Below are positions 1 through 7,500 of a stretch of 45,717 nt of DNA, in pieces. Position numbers and translations under genes: made by a program. How positions within the stretch are numbered: the stretch's first letter is position 1; every line of letters starts with the position of its first letter. The notes under the pieces were generated by a model. The model saw only the letters and a program-made list of their open reading frames with translations. It did no database searches and was not told the origin of the DNA. The stretch is from an uncultured Ignatzschineria sp. (GTDB lineage: Bacteria; Pseudomonadota; Gammaproteobacteria; Cardiobacteriales; Wohlfahrtiimonadaceae), in the NCBI GenBank assembly GCA_945639195.1, contig CALZEE010000014.1:1-45717 (forward strand), read 5' to 3'.

Positions 1-17
1 CAGGGCTTCATTTGAAG

Positions 18-49
18 AGCCCCTTAAGCTAACGCTTAAGGGGCTTTTT
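18..49 (+). terminator. Rho-independent terminator of an upstream gene outside the window
   Basis: A perfect 12-bp stem (AGCCCCTTAAGC / GCTTAAGGGGCT) with a 4-nt loop is followed by a run of T. It ends a plus-strand transcript that begins before base 1. Confidence 0.85.
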
Positions 50-112
50 CTTGTCTGTTAGAAAAAAGGCGAACCCGCTCTTGTACCTGACGACTTCTCT
101 AAGCGATGCACT

Positions 113-270
113 GATTGCCGGCATGCAGGTGTTGAGCTTCGCTGTTATTGCTCCGGCGATAGATCAGCTTCTGGAAAGATCAATGGTAGAGGGAAATGGC
201 TACGCTAGTTAGTCCGCTTGCAGGGATGTCGGTGTCACTGCTTTTATTCTCTCTAAGCCGGCTCGCGACA
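113..270. repeat. Non-coding repeat element, copy A
   Basis: This copy matches 341-505 at roughly three quarters of positions with small indels. Shared blocks include TTGCCGGC, TTGAGCTTCGCT, CTCCGGCGATAGATCAGC, CTTGCAGGGAT and CTCGCGACATC. Both copies can form a hairpin between TTGCCGG and CCGGCGA. In this copy GATGTCG near the middle can also pair with CGACATC at the end. The strand and function are unknown; a structured RNA or a decayed mobile repeat are both possible. Confidence 0.6.
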
Positions 271-340
271 TCTGGGGTCTCTCTTTATTGATTGAATATT
301 GATGAATGGATTAAAAAAAAGAAGGAAAAGGATTTGTTGA

Positions 341-505
341 TTTGCCGGCGCGCAGACATTGAGCTTCGCTAACATTCCTCCGGCGATAGATCAGCCTATA
401 AAAAAGAACGAGTGAGCGCAGAGGGAAAGGGCAGCGCTAGTCAGCCCACTTGCAGGGATATCGGTGTTACAGTCTTCATTCTTTCTGAGTCAGCTCGCGA
501 CATCG
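341..505. repeat. Non-coding repeat element, copy B
   Basis: This is the second copy of the element at 113-270, about 225 bp downstream in the same orientation. It keeps the TTGCCGG / CCGGCGA pairing and the end block CTCGCGACATC. The partner of CGACATC is GATATCG here, one mismatch away from full pairing. A third, weaker trace follows around 635-730: a purine-rich block, then CAGTCCGCTTTCTGG, then ATCTCGAAGC. Confidence 0.6.
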
Positions 506-1104
506 AAACGCTTGTTCTATTGAGCGATCATTAATAAATACAGGAATGCAGAGACGTTTAGTTTTGTGATCATTTATTACAGCGAAACATTAGATTTTAA
601 TATGATCTTTGAGCTCAATAAAAGTAATTGTCGAGAGCAAGGAAAGGGGGTGATTTGTCAGTCCGCTTTCTGGAAGAGGGTAAAATTCAGGTTTTATTCT
701 TGTTGAGATGATGAGTGCATCTCGAAGCATGTGATACGATCTCTCTTTCGAAGTTATTTTTTATTAATGGTTTATTTATTAGAAAGACAGAATAAGAATG
801 ACAGAGTAGAGATGTATTAATGATTTTTTAGATGTCATTTTACTTCCTGCGTATTGATAATAGATAGGCTGTTTATTCATAAATGTTATGAATAAAGTTG
901 AGGGTTCTTCTCGTGTTTTACAATTTAAATAAGGCTTACAATCCTATATGTCTTTTTCTGTAAAGATATGTAGGCGTTAAATTATGATGGCTGCTGTTAA
1001 TTCTAATTCTTAACATCTTGATGAGGCTGTTGATGAATGTTATGGAATTATTTTTATCGTGAATATAATCATTAAAATTTAGTGAATCATCCCTTAATAA
1101 CTAT

Positions 1105-1144
1105 AAAAAAAGCCTTAAGAAAGTTTGGTATCTCTCTTAAGGCT
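1105..1144 (-). terminator. Rho-independent terminator of dnaB
   Basis: A 10-bp stem (AGCCTTAAGA / TCTTAAGGCT) has an A-run on its left side, which is the U-tract when read on the minus strand. It lies about 50 bp past the dnaB stop. The TTTT on the right side could also give weak plus-strand termination. Confidence 0.8.
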
Positions 1145-1193
1145 TTTGTATTAAGTACGGTGTTTAAATACGAATTAGAAATATGACTTTAAA

Positions 1194-2585
1194 CTATTCT
1201 TCCATAAATTGGTCAGCAAAGTCTCGGGTTGATAGATTCATGAAGCGAGAATATTTTCCTTGGAAACTCAATTTTACCGTCCCAATAGGACCGTTACGTT
1301 GCTTTCCAATAATCACTTCAGCAACCCCTTTTTCTGGAGATTCATCGTTATATACTTCATCTCGGTAGATAAAGCAGATAAGGTCAGCATCCTGCTCAAT
1401 TGCCCCTGAGTCACGAAGGTCACTCATTACGGGACGTTTGTTGGGACGTTGCTCAAGACTACGGTTAAGCTGCGAAAGGACGATAACGGGGACATTTAGC
1501 TCTCTAGCCATGAGTTTTAGAGATCGAGAGATCTCAGAAACTTCGGCAACACGTTGATCTGACATTCCAGGAACACTCATAAGTTGGAGGTAATCCACCA
1601 TGATAAGACCTAGTTGACCATGATCACGTTGTAATCTTCTTGCTCTAGAACGAACTTCTGATGGACTTAAACCACTCGTGTCATCAATGAAGATCTTTGT
1701 TTGGGCGAGGGTTTTGGTCGCATCGCTCAGCTTTTTTGCTTCCATGTCATTGAGCTCGCCTGTTCTTACTTTTCCTTGCTCAATCCCCCCAATAGAAGAG
1801 AACATCCTCATCACAAGTTGTTCTGCAGGCATCTCTAAACTGAAGATGGCCACCGGCTTATTGGTATACATTGCGACGCGTTCAACCATGTTCATCGCAA
1901 GCGTTGTTTTCCCCATTGATGGACGCCCAGCAACGATGATCATGTCACCATTTTGCAAACCTGAAGTCATTTCATCGAACTGATCCCAGCCCGTCGGAGC
2001 CCCTGTGATCCCGCCTTTAGACTGCGCGAGTTCATCAATTCTGGCTATCGCACTTTTAAGAACATCACGGATATCAATCAGTCCGGCATCTTGTTTACTT
2101 CCTTGCTCTGCGATAGCGAAGACTGCTTGTTCAGCAAATTGAATTAATTCATTACTATTGCGTCCTTTAGGATTAAAGCCGGAATCTGCAATGTTAGTCC
2201 CAACAGCAATGAGCTTACGCACAACTGATCGATCATAAACAATAGTTGCATAAGCAGTAATATTGCTAACTGAAGGCATATCTTGTGCTAGTGTTGCAAG
2301 ATAGGGTAAGCCACCAACTTCATCTAACTGTTCTTTTAGTTTTAGCGCATCACTGACGGTAAGAATATCCACTGATTGCATCTCGTTATAGAGATGCTGA
2401 ATGGTCTCAAAGATAATGCGGTGATTTTTACTGTAGAAATCACTAGGTGATAAGATTCCATCAATTCTATCCCAAGCATCTCTATTAATGAGAAGACCGC
2501 CCAGAACAGCTTGCTCAGCTTCGATGGAATGCGGAGGGGTTTTGATTTGTGTAATATCTGTATCGTGTGTTTGTATGTTTTGCAT
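1194..2585 (-). CDS. dnaB: Replicative DNA helicase DnaB
   Basis: This is the hexameric 5'-3' helicase that unwinds DNA at the replication fork and recruits primase. The 463-residue length is normal for the family. The N-terminal DnaB domain starts around residue 15 (SIEAEQAVLGGLL). The RecA-like ATPase domain has Walker A GRPSMGKTT at 220-228 and the Walker B-type block LIMVDYLQLM. Further C-terminal motifs are VIVLSQLNRSLEQR and MSDLRDSGAIEQDAD. No intein is present. The start at 2585 follows a weak AAGAAAG ribosome site. The gene has its own terminator and no operon partner; the usual neighbours rplI and alr are absent here. Confidence 0.97.
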   Translation of the reverse strand: MQNIQTHDTDITQIKTPPHSIEAEQAVLGGLLINRDAWDRIDGILSPSDFYSKNHRIIFETIQHLYNEMQSVDILTVSDALKLKEQLDEVGGLPYLATLAQDMPSVSNITAYATIVYDRSVVRKLIAVGTNIADSGFNPKGRNSNELIQFAEQAVFAIAEQGSKQDAGLIDIRDVLKSAIARIDELAQSKGGITGAPTGWDQFDEMTSGLQNGDMIIVAGRPSMGKTTLAMNMVERVAMYTNKPVAIFSLEMPAEQLVMRMFSSIGGIEQGKVRTGELNDMEAKKLSDATKTLAQTKIFIDDTSGLSPSEVRSRARRLQRDHGQLGLIMVDYLQLMSVPGMSDQRVAEVSEISRSLKLMARELNVPVIVLSQLNRSLEQRPNKRPVMSDLRDSGAIEQDADLICFIYRDEVYNDESPEKGVAEVIIGKQRNGPIGTVKLSFQGKYSRFMNLSTRDFADQFMEE

Positions 2586-2717
2586 ATATCTTTCTTGTAA
2601 GCAGGGATATAGAAGTTAAATCTTCGTCTATTTTACCATGGAGGGAAAAAAAGGTTGATTCCTTCTGCTAAGCATAATAAAATTTGTTGATTAGTTAGTC
2701 ACCCCGATTGAATCACA

Positions 2718-2794
2718 AATATTCGCGCTATGCGGATTTACGCTTCTTTAGATCATTTACAAATGATGGGTTGCATTTTTTTAGTGCGAATATT
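2718..2794. repeat. Nested inverted repeats upstream of the mepK-like gene
   Basis: A 13-bp inverted repeat (one G/T pair) at 2718-2730 and 2782-2794, AATATTCGCGCTA / TAGTGCGAATATT, brackets a smaller hairpin ATCATTT-AC-AAATGAT at 2752-2767. It lies between the divergent dnaB and mepK-like genes, about 80 bp before the latter's start. It could be a paired operator or an RNA structure. Confidence 0.45.
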
Positions 2795-2874
2795 AGACTT
2801 ATTTCCACAATTTAGAAATACAGAATAAGAGAAGCAATCCCATACGTGGAGTGTTTCAAAGGGTCAGATAGACG

Positions 2875-3498
2875 ATGGAAAGCAAATTAATCATTACGGA
2901 TAGACATTCATATATAGAGAAACATAATGAAATCGTTTGTGATAATAGACGAAACCTTTTAAAGGTTGCTTCAGGTGTATTAGCAGGTTCTGCAGCATTT
3001 GGCATCTTCGGTTTAAACCCAGCACTTGCAAAACAAGCATTATCTAATGAACGAGAGTTAGTAATCTATACTCCGGCATTAGGTGAAACCACCAGAACTG
3101 TTTATTGGGTACCTGGTGAAGGTTATATTCGTGAATCTTTAGATGAGATCTCATGGGCGCTTCGTGATAGAAGAACGAAGACAGCAAAATTATATGACCC
3201 GCATGTTATTGATCAGCTTTACGCATTAACTTTACAGTTAGGTTATGCAAAACCAGTGCATGGTTTAAGTGGTTACCGTTCAAATAAAACAAACGAGATG
3301 CTTCGCAATACAATGCGTGGTGTTGCAAAGAGTAGTTTCCATACTAAAGCAAAAGCAATTGATATCCGTATGCCGGGAGTTTCTACTAGAAATCTTCGTA
3401 ATGCAGCGCTCTCATTGAAAGCTGGTGGTGTAGGTTATTATAGTCGTTCATCATTTGTTCATATTGACAGTGGTACGGTTAGAAACTGGGGAAGTTAA
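2875..3498 (+). CDS. mepK: MepK/YcbK-family murein endopeptidase (DUF882, M15-like)
   Basis: A predicted exported zinc peptidase. The E. coli homologue MepK (YcbK) cleaves peptidoglycan cross-links, with activity on 3-3 bridges. The 207-residue protein has a long hydrophilic N-region and then NRRNLLK (24-30) before a hydrophobic stretch ending in PALAKQ. That arrangement is a Tat-type signal, as in known YcbK proteins. The peptidase domain shows the expected blocks: LSGYRSNKTNEML, SFHTKAKAIDIRMPG with the metal-binding His and Asp, and GGVGYYSRSSFVHIDSG with the last His. The gene stands alone, with inverted repeats upstream and a strong terminator downstream. In many proteobacteria the neighbour is an L,D-transpeptidase, but none is present here. 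Confidence 0.85.
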   Translation: MESKLIITDRHSYIEKHNEIVCDNRRNLLKVASGVLAGSAAFGIFGLNPALAKQALSNERELVIYTPALGETTRTVYWVPGEGYIRESLDEISWALRDRRTKTAKLYDPHVIDQLYALTLQLGYAKPVHGLSGYRSNKTNEMLRNTMRGVAKSSFHTKAKAIDIRMPGVSTRNLRNAALSLKAGGVGYYSRSSFVHIDSGTVRNWGS

Positions 3499-3515
3499 TC
3501 CATATTTTTTAAAAG

Positions 3516-3543
3516 AGCCATTCTTCGGAATGGCTTTTTTTGT
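3516..3543 (+). terminator. Terminator of the mepK-like gene
   Basis: An 8-bp stem AGCCATTC / GAATGGCT is closed by a stable TTCG tetraloop and followed by eight T residues. The TTG codon at 3540 lies inside this T-run, so it is unlikely to be the start of the next gene. Confidence 0.9.
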
Positions 3544-3560
3544 TTCCAGAGATAAAGCAG

Positions 3561-4184
3561 ATGACATTGAATAAAAACAAGCTGTTTAATAAAAGTAACC
3601 TCCAAATTAAATCAAAAAAACGTATTTTTAATGGCTTTTTTAAAGTGGATGAGGTGATTGTTGATCATGACTGCTTTGATGGTCGTAGATTTGAATCTAT
3701 TCGTCGGGAGGTAATCGTTAAATGTGATACCGTCAGCGTGCTTCTTTATGATCCTAACCGAGATGAATTGCTTTTTATTCGCCAATTACGAGTTCCCTTG
3801 ATAGAGCGTGAAGAGCGTGAGTCTCCTTGGACTATTGAAATTGTAGCCGGCACTATTGATCGAGATGAAACTCCTGAATCAATCATTATTGCGGAAGCAA
3901 AAGAAGAAGCGGGCGTCATTATTGATGAACTGGTTCCAATTTATGATTACTATCCATCAACCGGTGGAAGTGCTGGGAAAATGCATCTTTATCTAGGTTT
4001 ATGTGACCTTGAAAACGCGGGTGGTTATTTTGGTTTAGAGGATGAGGGTGAAGATATAGAGGCTTTTGTTGTCAGTCGTGAGGCAGGGTTTGAAATGCTT
4101 GTGCAGGGAATGCTCGATAATGGCTTTACACTTATTGCTATGCTCTGGTTCCAGCAAAATTACGCACGTTACTGTAGGCTTTAA
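3561..4184 (+). CDS. Nudix hydrolase, ADP-ribose pyrophosphatase (NudF) type
   Basis: Likely hydrolyses ADP-ribose or related nucleoside diphosphate sugars to AMP plus sugar phosphate. I chose the ATG at 3561 (207 residues) because the upstream TTG at 3540 sits in the preceding terminator. The order of blocks fits NudF: LFIRQLRVPL, then PWTIEIVAGTID, then the Nudix helix at 97-119. The box reads G-x5-E-x7-A-E-A-K-E-E-A-G-V. The usual Arg before the first Glu is Ala111, while the three metal-binding Glu positions (112, 115, 116) are kept. A proline-containing YDYYPSTGGSAGKMHLYLG block follows, typical of ADP-ribose enzymes. The substrate is inferred from subfamily resemblance only. Confidence 0.82.
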   Translation: MTLNKNKLFNKSNLQIKSKKRIFNGFFKVDEVIVDHDCFDGRRFESIRREVIVKCDTVSVLLYDPNRDELLFIRQLRVPLIEREERESPWTIEIVAGTIDRDETPESIIIAEAKEEAGVIIDELVPIYDYYPSTGGSAGKMHLYLGLCDLENAGGYFGLEDEGEDIEAFVVSREAGFEMLVQGMLDNGFTLIAMLWFQQNYARYCRL

Positions 4185-4276
4185 GGTGGATAAAGTAAAT
4201 CAATTAGATATTGATATTACGGCTATAGCGTCGTAGTCTAGGGGATTGTCGTGAGAAATAAATTTAGGAGGATTCC

Positions 4277-4897
4277 ATGTTACTGTATATACACCCAGAA
4301 AGCCCGCAGGTGCGCTTAATTTCGCAAGTGGTTAATATTTTGCGTAATGAAGGGGTTGTGGTTTATCCGACGGATTCAAGCTATGCAATTGGCTGTATGC
4401 TCGGAAATCAAAAGGGAATGGATAGAATTTTAAAGATTCGACAAGAGAGTGTTAAGACGCACTTTTTCTCCTTAATTTGTCACGATCTTTCAGAGCTTTC
4501 ACATTATGCTTTGGTGGATAATCCACAATACAGACTCTTAAAAGCGATCCTGCCAGGACCCTATACGCTGATCTTAAAAGGAACCCGAGAAGTTCCTAAA
4601 AAACTTTTAATGCCAAAACGAAATACAGTGGGACTTCGTGTTCCTAATCATGTTATAATCCAAGCAGTTTTAGCAGAGCTCGGGGCTCCGATCCTCTCAA
4701 CAACGTTAAAAGTGCCTGGTTATGAAGCATATGAGCTCAATGATGCTTCCATGATCGATGACGTGATCGGGAATCATGTCGATGCTATTATTGATGGCGG
4801 CGCTTGTAGCATGGAGCCGACGACAGTGATAGATTTGAGCGACGGAGCTCCAGAAATTTTACGGAAAGGGCAAGGCTCTACCGTTTTATTTGAATAA
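4277..4897 (+). CDS. yciO: YciO, Sua5/YciO/YrdC-family protein
   Basis: A member of the family whose YrdC/Sua5 branches make threonylcarbamoyl-AMP for the t6A37 modification of tRNA. The physiological role of the YciO branch is less settled. The 206 residues match E. coli YciO in length and layout: YIHPESPQ near the start, VVVYPTDSSYAIGC, KIRQES, LICHDLSELS, PGPYTLILKGT and PTTVIDLSD near the end. The start follows a strong TAGGAGG site. It is followed by the rplS promoter, so it seems to be a single-gene unit. Confidence 0.9.
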   Translation: MLLYIHPESPQVRLISQVVNILRNEGVVVYPTDSSYAIGCMLGNQKGMDRILKIRQESVKTHFFSLICHDLSELSHYALVDNPQYRLLKAILPGPYTLILKGTREVPKKLLMPKRNTVGLRVPNHVIIQAVLAELGAPILSTTLKVPGYEAYELNDASMIDDVIGNHVDAIIDGGACSMEPTTVIDLSDGAPEILRKGQGSTVLFE

Positions 4898-4900
4898 AAA

Positions 4901-4924
4901 TTGGTACCAATATTTAAATATTGG
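4901..4924. promoter_or_regulatory. Overlapping palindromes at the rplS promoter
   Basis: A perfect 10-bp palindrome TTGGTACCAA (4901-4910) overlaps a perfect 18-bp palindrome CCAATATTTAAATATTGG (4907-4924). Together they occupy the -35/spacer region, ending two bases before the TATAAT box. This is the position expected for an operator. No T-tract follows, so a terminator for yciO is less likely. Confidence 0.55.
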
Positions 4925-4932
4925 TGTATAAT
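4901..4932 (+). promoter_or_regulatory. rplS promoter
   Basis: A consensus -10 box TATAAT lies at 4927-4932, about 56 bp before the rplS start. The best upstream hexamer is TTGGTA at 4901-4906, giving a long 20-bp spacer. The -35 is therefore weak and may be assisted or controlled through the overlapping palindromes. Confidence 0.6.
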
Positions 4933-4988
4933 GCTTTGCTTAGAATAAATCTGGGTAAGATGGTTATTACATTAGAAGGTTTAACACA

Positions 4989-5360
4989 ATGAATATTATT
5001 AAACAATTAGAGCAAGAAGCGATGCAAGGTAAAGAGCTTCCTGCTTTTAATCCTGGCGATACTATTATCGTAAACGTACGGGTTAAAGAAGGCGAGCGTG
5101 AGCGTATTCAGGCATTTGAAGGCGTTGTAATCGCAATTAAAAAACGTGGATTAGGTTCATCATTCATCGTAAGACGTATTTCACATGGCGTTGGTATGGA
5201 GCGTACGTTCCAAACTTACAGCCCACTTATTGCAAGTGTTGATGTTAAACGTCGTGGTAGTGTTCGTCGTTCGAAACTCTACTACTTACGTGAGCTTTCA
5301 GGTAGAGCAGCAAGAATCAAAGAAAAATTACCAGCACGTAAAACTGCAGCTACAGCGTAA
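4989..5360 (+). CDS. rplS: 50S ribosomal protein L19
   Basis: L19 sits at the interface of the 30S and 50S subunits. The 123 residues are normal length. Diagnostic blocks are [30 protein letters not shown] and the C-terminal [16 protein letters not shown] (each quoted in part from a contiguous region at residues 20-110). In most proteobacteria rplS ends an rpsP-rimM-trmD-rplS operon. Here it has its own promoter and terminator, with yciO upstream and htpX downstream, so it is transcribed alone. Confidence 0.97.
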   Translation: MNIIKQLEQEAMQGKELPAFNPGDTIIVNVRVKEGERERIQAFEGVVIAIKKRGLGSSFIVRRISHGVGMERTFQTYSPLIASVDVKRRGSVRRSKLYYLRELSGRAARIKEKLPARKTAATA

Positions 5361-5388
5361 TTTTTTACACTGCTTTATAAAGATCGAG

Positions 5389-5419
5389 ACCTTGATGATA
5401 AAATCGTCAAGGTTTTTTT
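5389..5419 (+). terminator. Terminator of rplS
   Basis: An 11-bp stem (ACCTTGATGAT / ATCGTCAAGGT, one G-U pair) with an AAA loop is followed by a T-run. Confidence 0.9.
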
Positions 5420-5605
5420 CTGTACCTATAATTTAATAATTTATTGTTGGTTGAGAGATATTGCTAGGGATAGGAATAATATCTCTTAGAAAATAGGGGA
5501 AACTATTTTTAGAAAGCAATTGCTTTTGAAGATTTTACCCTCATATTATAAGATTGAAACTAACACGATACAGCCCTTTTGTTGGGGTACTGAAAAGGAG
5601 TTTTC

Positions 5606-6490
5606 ATGTTTAAACGCGTTATTTTATGGGCAGCGATGAATATGGCTGTCATTGCGGTTATTACCGTGATCTTGAAGATTACAGGTCTTGATACTGCAAT
5701 CTCTGGGGGAAGAGGTTATCTTCCGATGCTTCTCGCCTGTGCGGTTGTCGGTTTTGCAGGTTCTATTATTTCTCTTTTAATGTCTAAAATGATGGTGAAG
5801 AGATCAATGGGCGTGCGAATTATAGAGACGCCACAAAATGAGTTTGAGGCATGGTATGTCAATGTAGTGAAGCGTCAAGCACAAGCGGTAGGTATTAAGA
5901 CGCCAGAAATTGGCATTTTTGATTCACCGGAACCTAATGCCTTTGCAACAGGAGCGAGCCGTAATAATTCACTCGTTGCAATTAGTACAGGCTTAACTCA
6001 TGTGATGAATAAAGACGAAATTGAAGCAGTTGTGGGCCATGAGATGGCGCACGTGGCAAATGGGGATATGGTCACCATGGCATTACTGCAAGGTGTGTTA
6101 AATACCTTTGTCGTCTTCTTCTCCAGAATTATTGCACAAGTGATCGCATCACGCGGTAACTCAGATGAGAATGCAACAAGTTCTGGTGTTTACTTTATTT
6201 GTGTTTTAGTCCTACAGGTTGTCTTTGGTTTCTTAGCACAAATTATTGCGAGTTGGTTCAGCCGTTATAGAGAGTTCCGTGCTGATGAAGGCGGCGCTAA
6301 GTTAACTTCGAATCGTCAAATGGCAAATGCATTGGATGCACTTCGTCGTCGTCCTGAGATGAATCAGGATCTTCCGGGTGAATTTGCAGCATTTGGTTTT
6401 ACGGGACAGATTAAAAATCTCTTTAGTACGCATCCACCCTTAGAGAAACGTATTGAAGCGTTATTAGAGGCTGATCGCCGCCAAGGTTAA
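5606..6490 (+). CDS. htpX: Membrane zinc protease HtpX
   Basis: A heat- and envelope-stress M48 metalloprotease that degrades damaged inner-membrane proteins with its active site in the cytoplasm. The 294 residues fit the E. coli enzyme. Two N-terminal membrane segments (about 4-26 and 38-60) are followed by VVGHEMAHVANGDM, with zinc ligands His145 and His149. Two more hydrophobic segments and the downstream Glu region FRADEGGAKL come next. The C-terminus has the usual FSTHPPLEKRIEAL. The start is preceded by AAAAGGAG. Weak sigma-32-like elements (ATTGAAA at 5553, CCCTTTT at 5574) lie upstream; I give them low weight. A 9-bp inverted repeat at 5454-5462/5478-5486 also lies in the upstream gap. 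Confidence 0.95.
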   Translation: MFKRVILWAAMNMAVIAVITVILKITGLDTAISGGRGYLPMLLACAVVGFAGSIISLLMSKMMVKRSMGVRIIETPQNEFEAWYVNVVKRQAQAVGIKTPEIGIFDSPEPNAFATGASRNNSLVAISTGLTHVMNKDEIEAVVGHEMAHVANGDMVTMALLQGVLNTFVVFFSRIIAQVIASRGNSDENATSSGVYFICVLVLQVVFGFLAQIIASWFSRYREFRADEGGAKLTSNRQMANALDALRRRPEMNQDLPGEFAAFGFTGQIKNLFSTHPPLEKRIEALLEADRRQG

Positions 6491-6544
6491 TAAGTTGGTC
6501 ATTGATAAAATGAACACTATAAAATTATAAAGCTATAAATAAAA

Positions 6545-6573
6545 AACCTAGTTCAATTGAACTAGGTTTTTTT
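6545..6573. terminator. Bidirectional terminator between htpX and the IclR genes
   Basis: A perfect palindromic stem AACCTAGTTC / GAACTAGGTT has A-runs on the left and T-runs on the right. It can stop htpX on the plus strand and the IclR gene at 6632 on the minus strand. Confidence 0.9.
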
Positions 6574-6631
6574 ATGCCATAAATTAATTACTATTATTTT
6601 CATCCTCTTTATTTCAATGAGAGTATTTATT

Positions 6632-7438
6632 TTAAATAAAGGTTGATAGTAAGTCCGCTGATTTTAAAAGTGTTGCGAGAAATTTTTCTTTAATTTCTGT
6701 AGTATTATTTTTTAATATATGAGAGCTAATACTGATAGCGGCAATAACATTACCAGCTCTATCAAATACAGGGACAGCAATAGAGCACAGGCCGATTTCA
6801 AGCTCTTGGTCAATAATCGCATAACCATCTTGTTTAACTTTAGAGAGTTCCTCTAAAAGCCGTACTCTGTCTATAATTGTTTTCTCTGTGTAAGCTGTTA
6901 ATTCTGATTTATTGAGTATTGCTAACTGTTTCTGTTTATTTTCTGCCGCAAGTAAGACTCTTCCCATTGATGAGCAATATGCTGGAAGATGGGTGCCGAT
7001 AGTGAACGTATTAGACATTATTTTTTGCGTAATTTCTGATGATCTTGCAATGTAAATGACTTCATTTTGAACAAGTACAGCCATGGTTGCGGTTTCGTTC
7101 AGCTCGCGAGTGATATTTTCTAGAATCGGTTGGGCGGTACTTGATAGGGGTTGGGCGTTGATATAGTTATGGGCGATCATTAATACTTTTGGAGATAACT
7201 CATAATAACGATCATCTTGAATGACATAGCCTAACTCAGTGAGAGTAAATAGCCCTCTGCGTACGGTTGCTCGTGGAAAGCCTGTTTCTTTTGCTATCTC
7301 GGAAATAGTTTGTGCTCTCTTGCTGATAGATAGCACTTCAAATATTGTTAGTCCTCTAGCAAAGGAGCTTAAAAAATCAGAATTGTCAGTATGCTTCTCT
7401 AAAACATGAATCATATTTTTCATGATGTTTTTTTGCAT
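6632..7438 (-). CDS. IclR-family transcriptional regulator, copy 1
   Basis: A 268-residue regulator with an N-terminal winged helix-turn-helix (TISEIAKETGFPRATVRRGL, about residues 43-62) and a C-terminal IclR ligand domain. The ligand domain includes LPAYCSSMGRVLLAA and LEIGLCSIAVPVFD. The SSFARGLTIFEVL block is typical of the PcaR/PcaU/PobR branch that controls aromatic acid and CoA-transferase operons. It is a paralogue of the gene immediately upstream, 62 bp away on the same strand, with more than half of residues identical by eye. The start follows AGGAATACCC. The likely targets are the divergent CoA-transferase/thiolase operon, its own operon, or both. Confidence 0.88.
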   Translation of the reverse strand: MQKNIMKNMIHVLEKHTDNSDFLSSFARGLTIFEVLSISKRAQTISEIAKETGFPRATVRRGLFTLTELGYVIQDDRYYELSPKVLMIAHNYINAQPLSSTAQPILENITRELNETATMAVLVQNEVIYIARSSEITQKIMSNTFTIGTHLPAYCSSMGRVLLAAENKQKQLAILNKSELTAYTEKTIIDRVRLLEELSKVKQDGYAIIDQELEIGLCSIAVPVFDRAGNVIAAISISSHILKNNTTEIKEKFLATLLKSADLLSTFI

Positions 7439-7500
7439 GGGTATTCCTATACTTTAAAGTGAACCCGTTACTTAGATTGGGTCGAAGTTTTTGCATATTC

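Larger units (their letters stand above)
1..1193. other. Non-coding region with degenerate tandem repeats
   Basis: No convincing gene is seen in this stretch. It starts with a terminator that belongs to a gene outside the window. It then holds two similar ~160 bp elements (about 113-270 and 341-505) and a much more degenerate third trace near 635-730. The rest, about 740-1100, is AT-rich sequence with nothing recognisable. It ends with the dnaB terminator. Short open frames in the repeats are interrupted by stops at different places in the two copies, so they are unlikely to encode protein. Confidence 0.7.

Noticed and set aside
113..505. The repeated elements as a CRISPR array or tandem protein repeats
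   Set aside because: There are only two clear copies, they are far longer than CRISPR repeats, spacing is irregular in content, and reading frames are not conserved.
3540..3560. TTG start giving a 7-residue longer Nudix protein
   Set aside because: The codon is part of the T-run of the preceding terminator and has no ribosome site.
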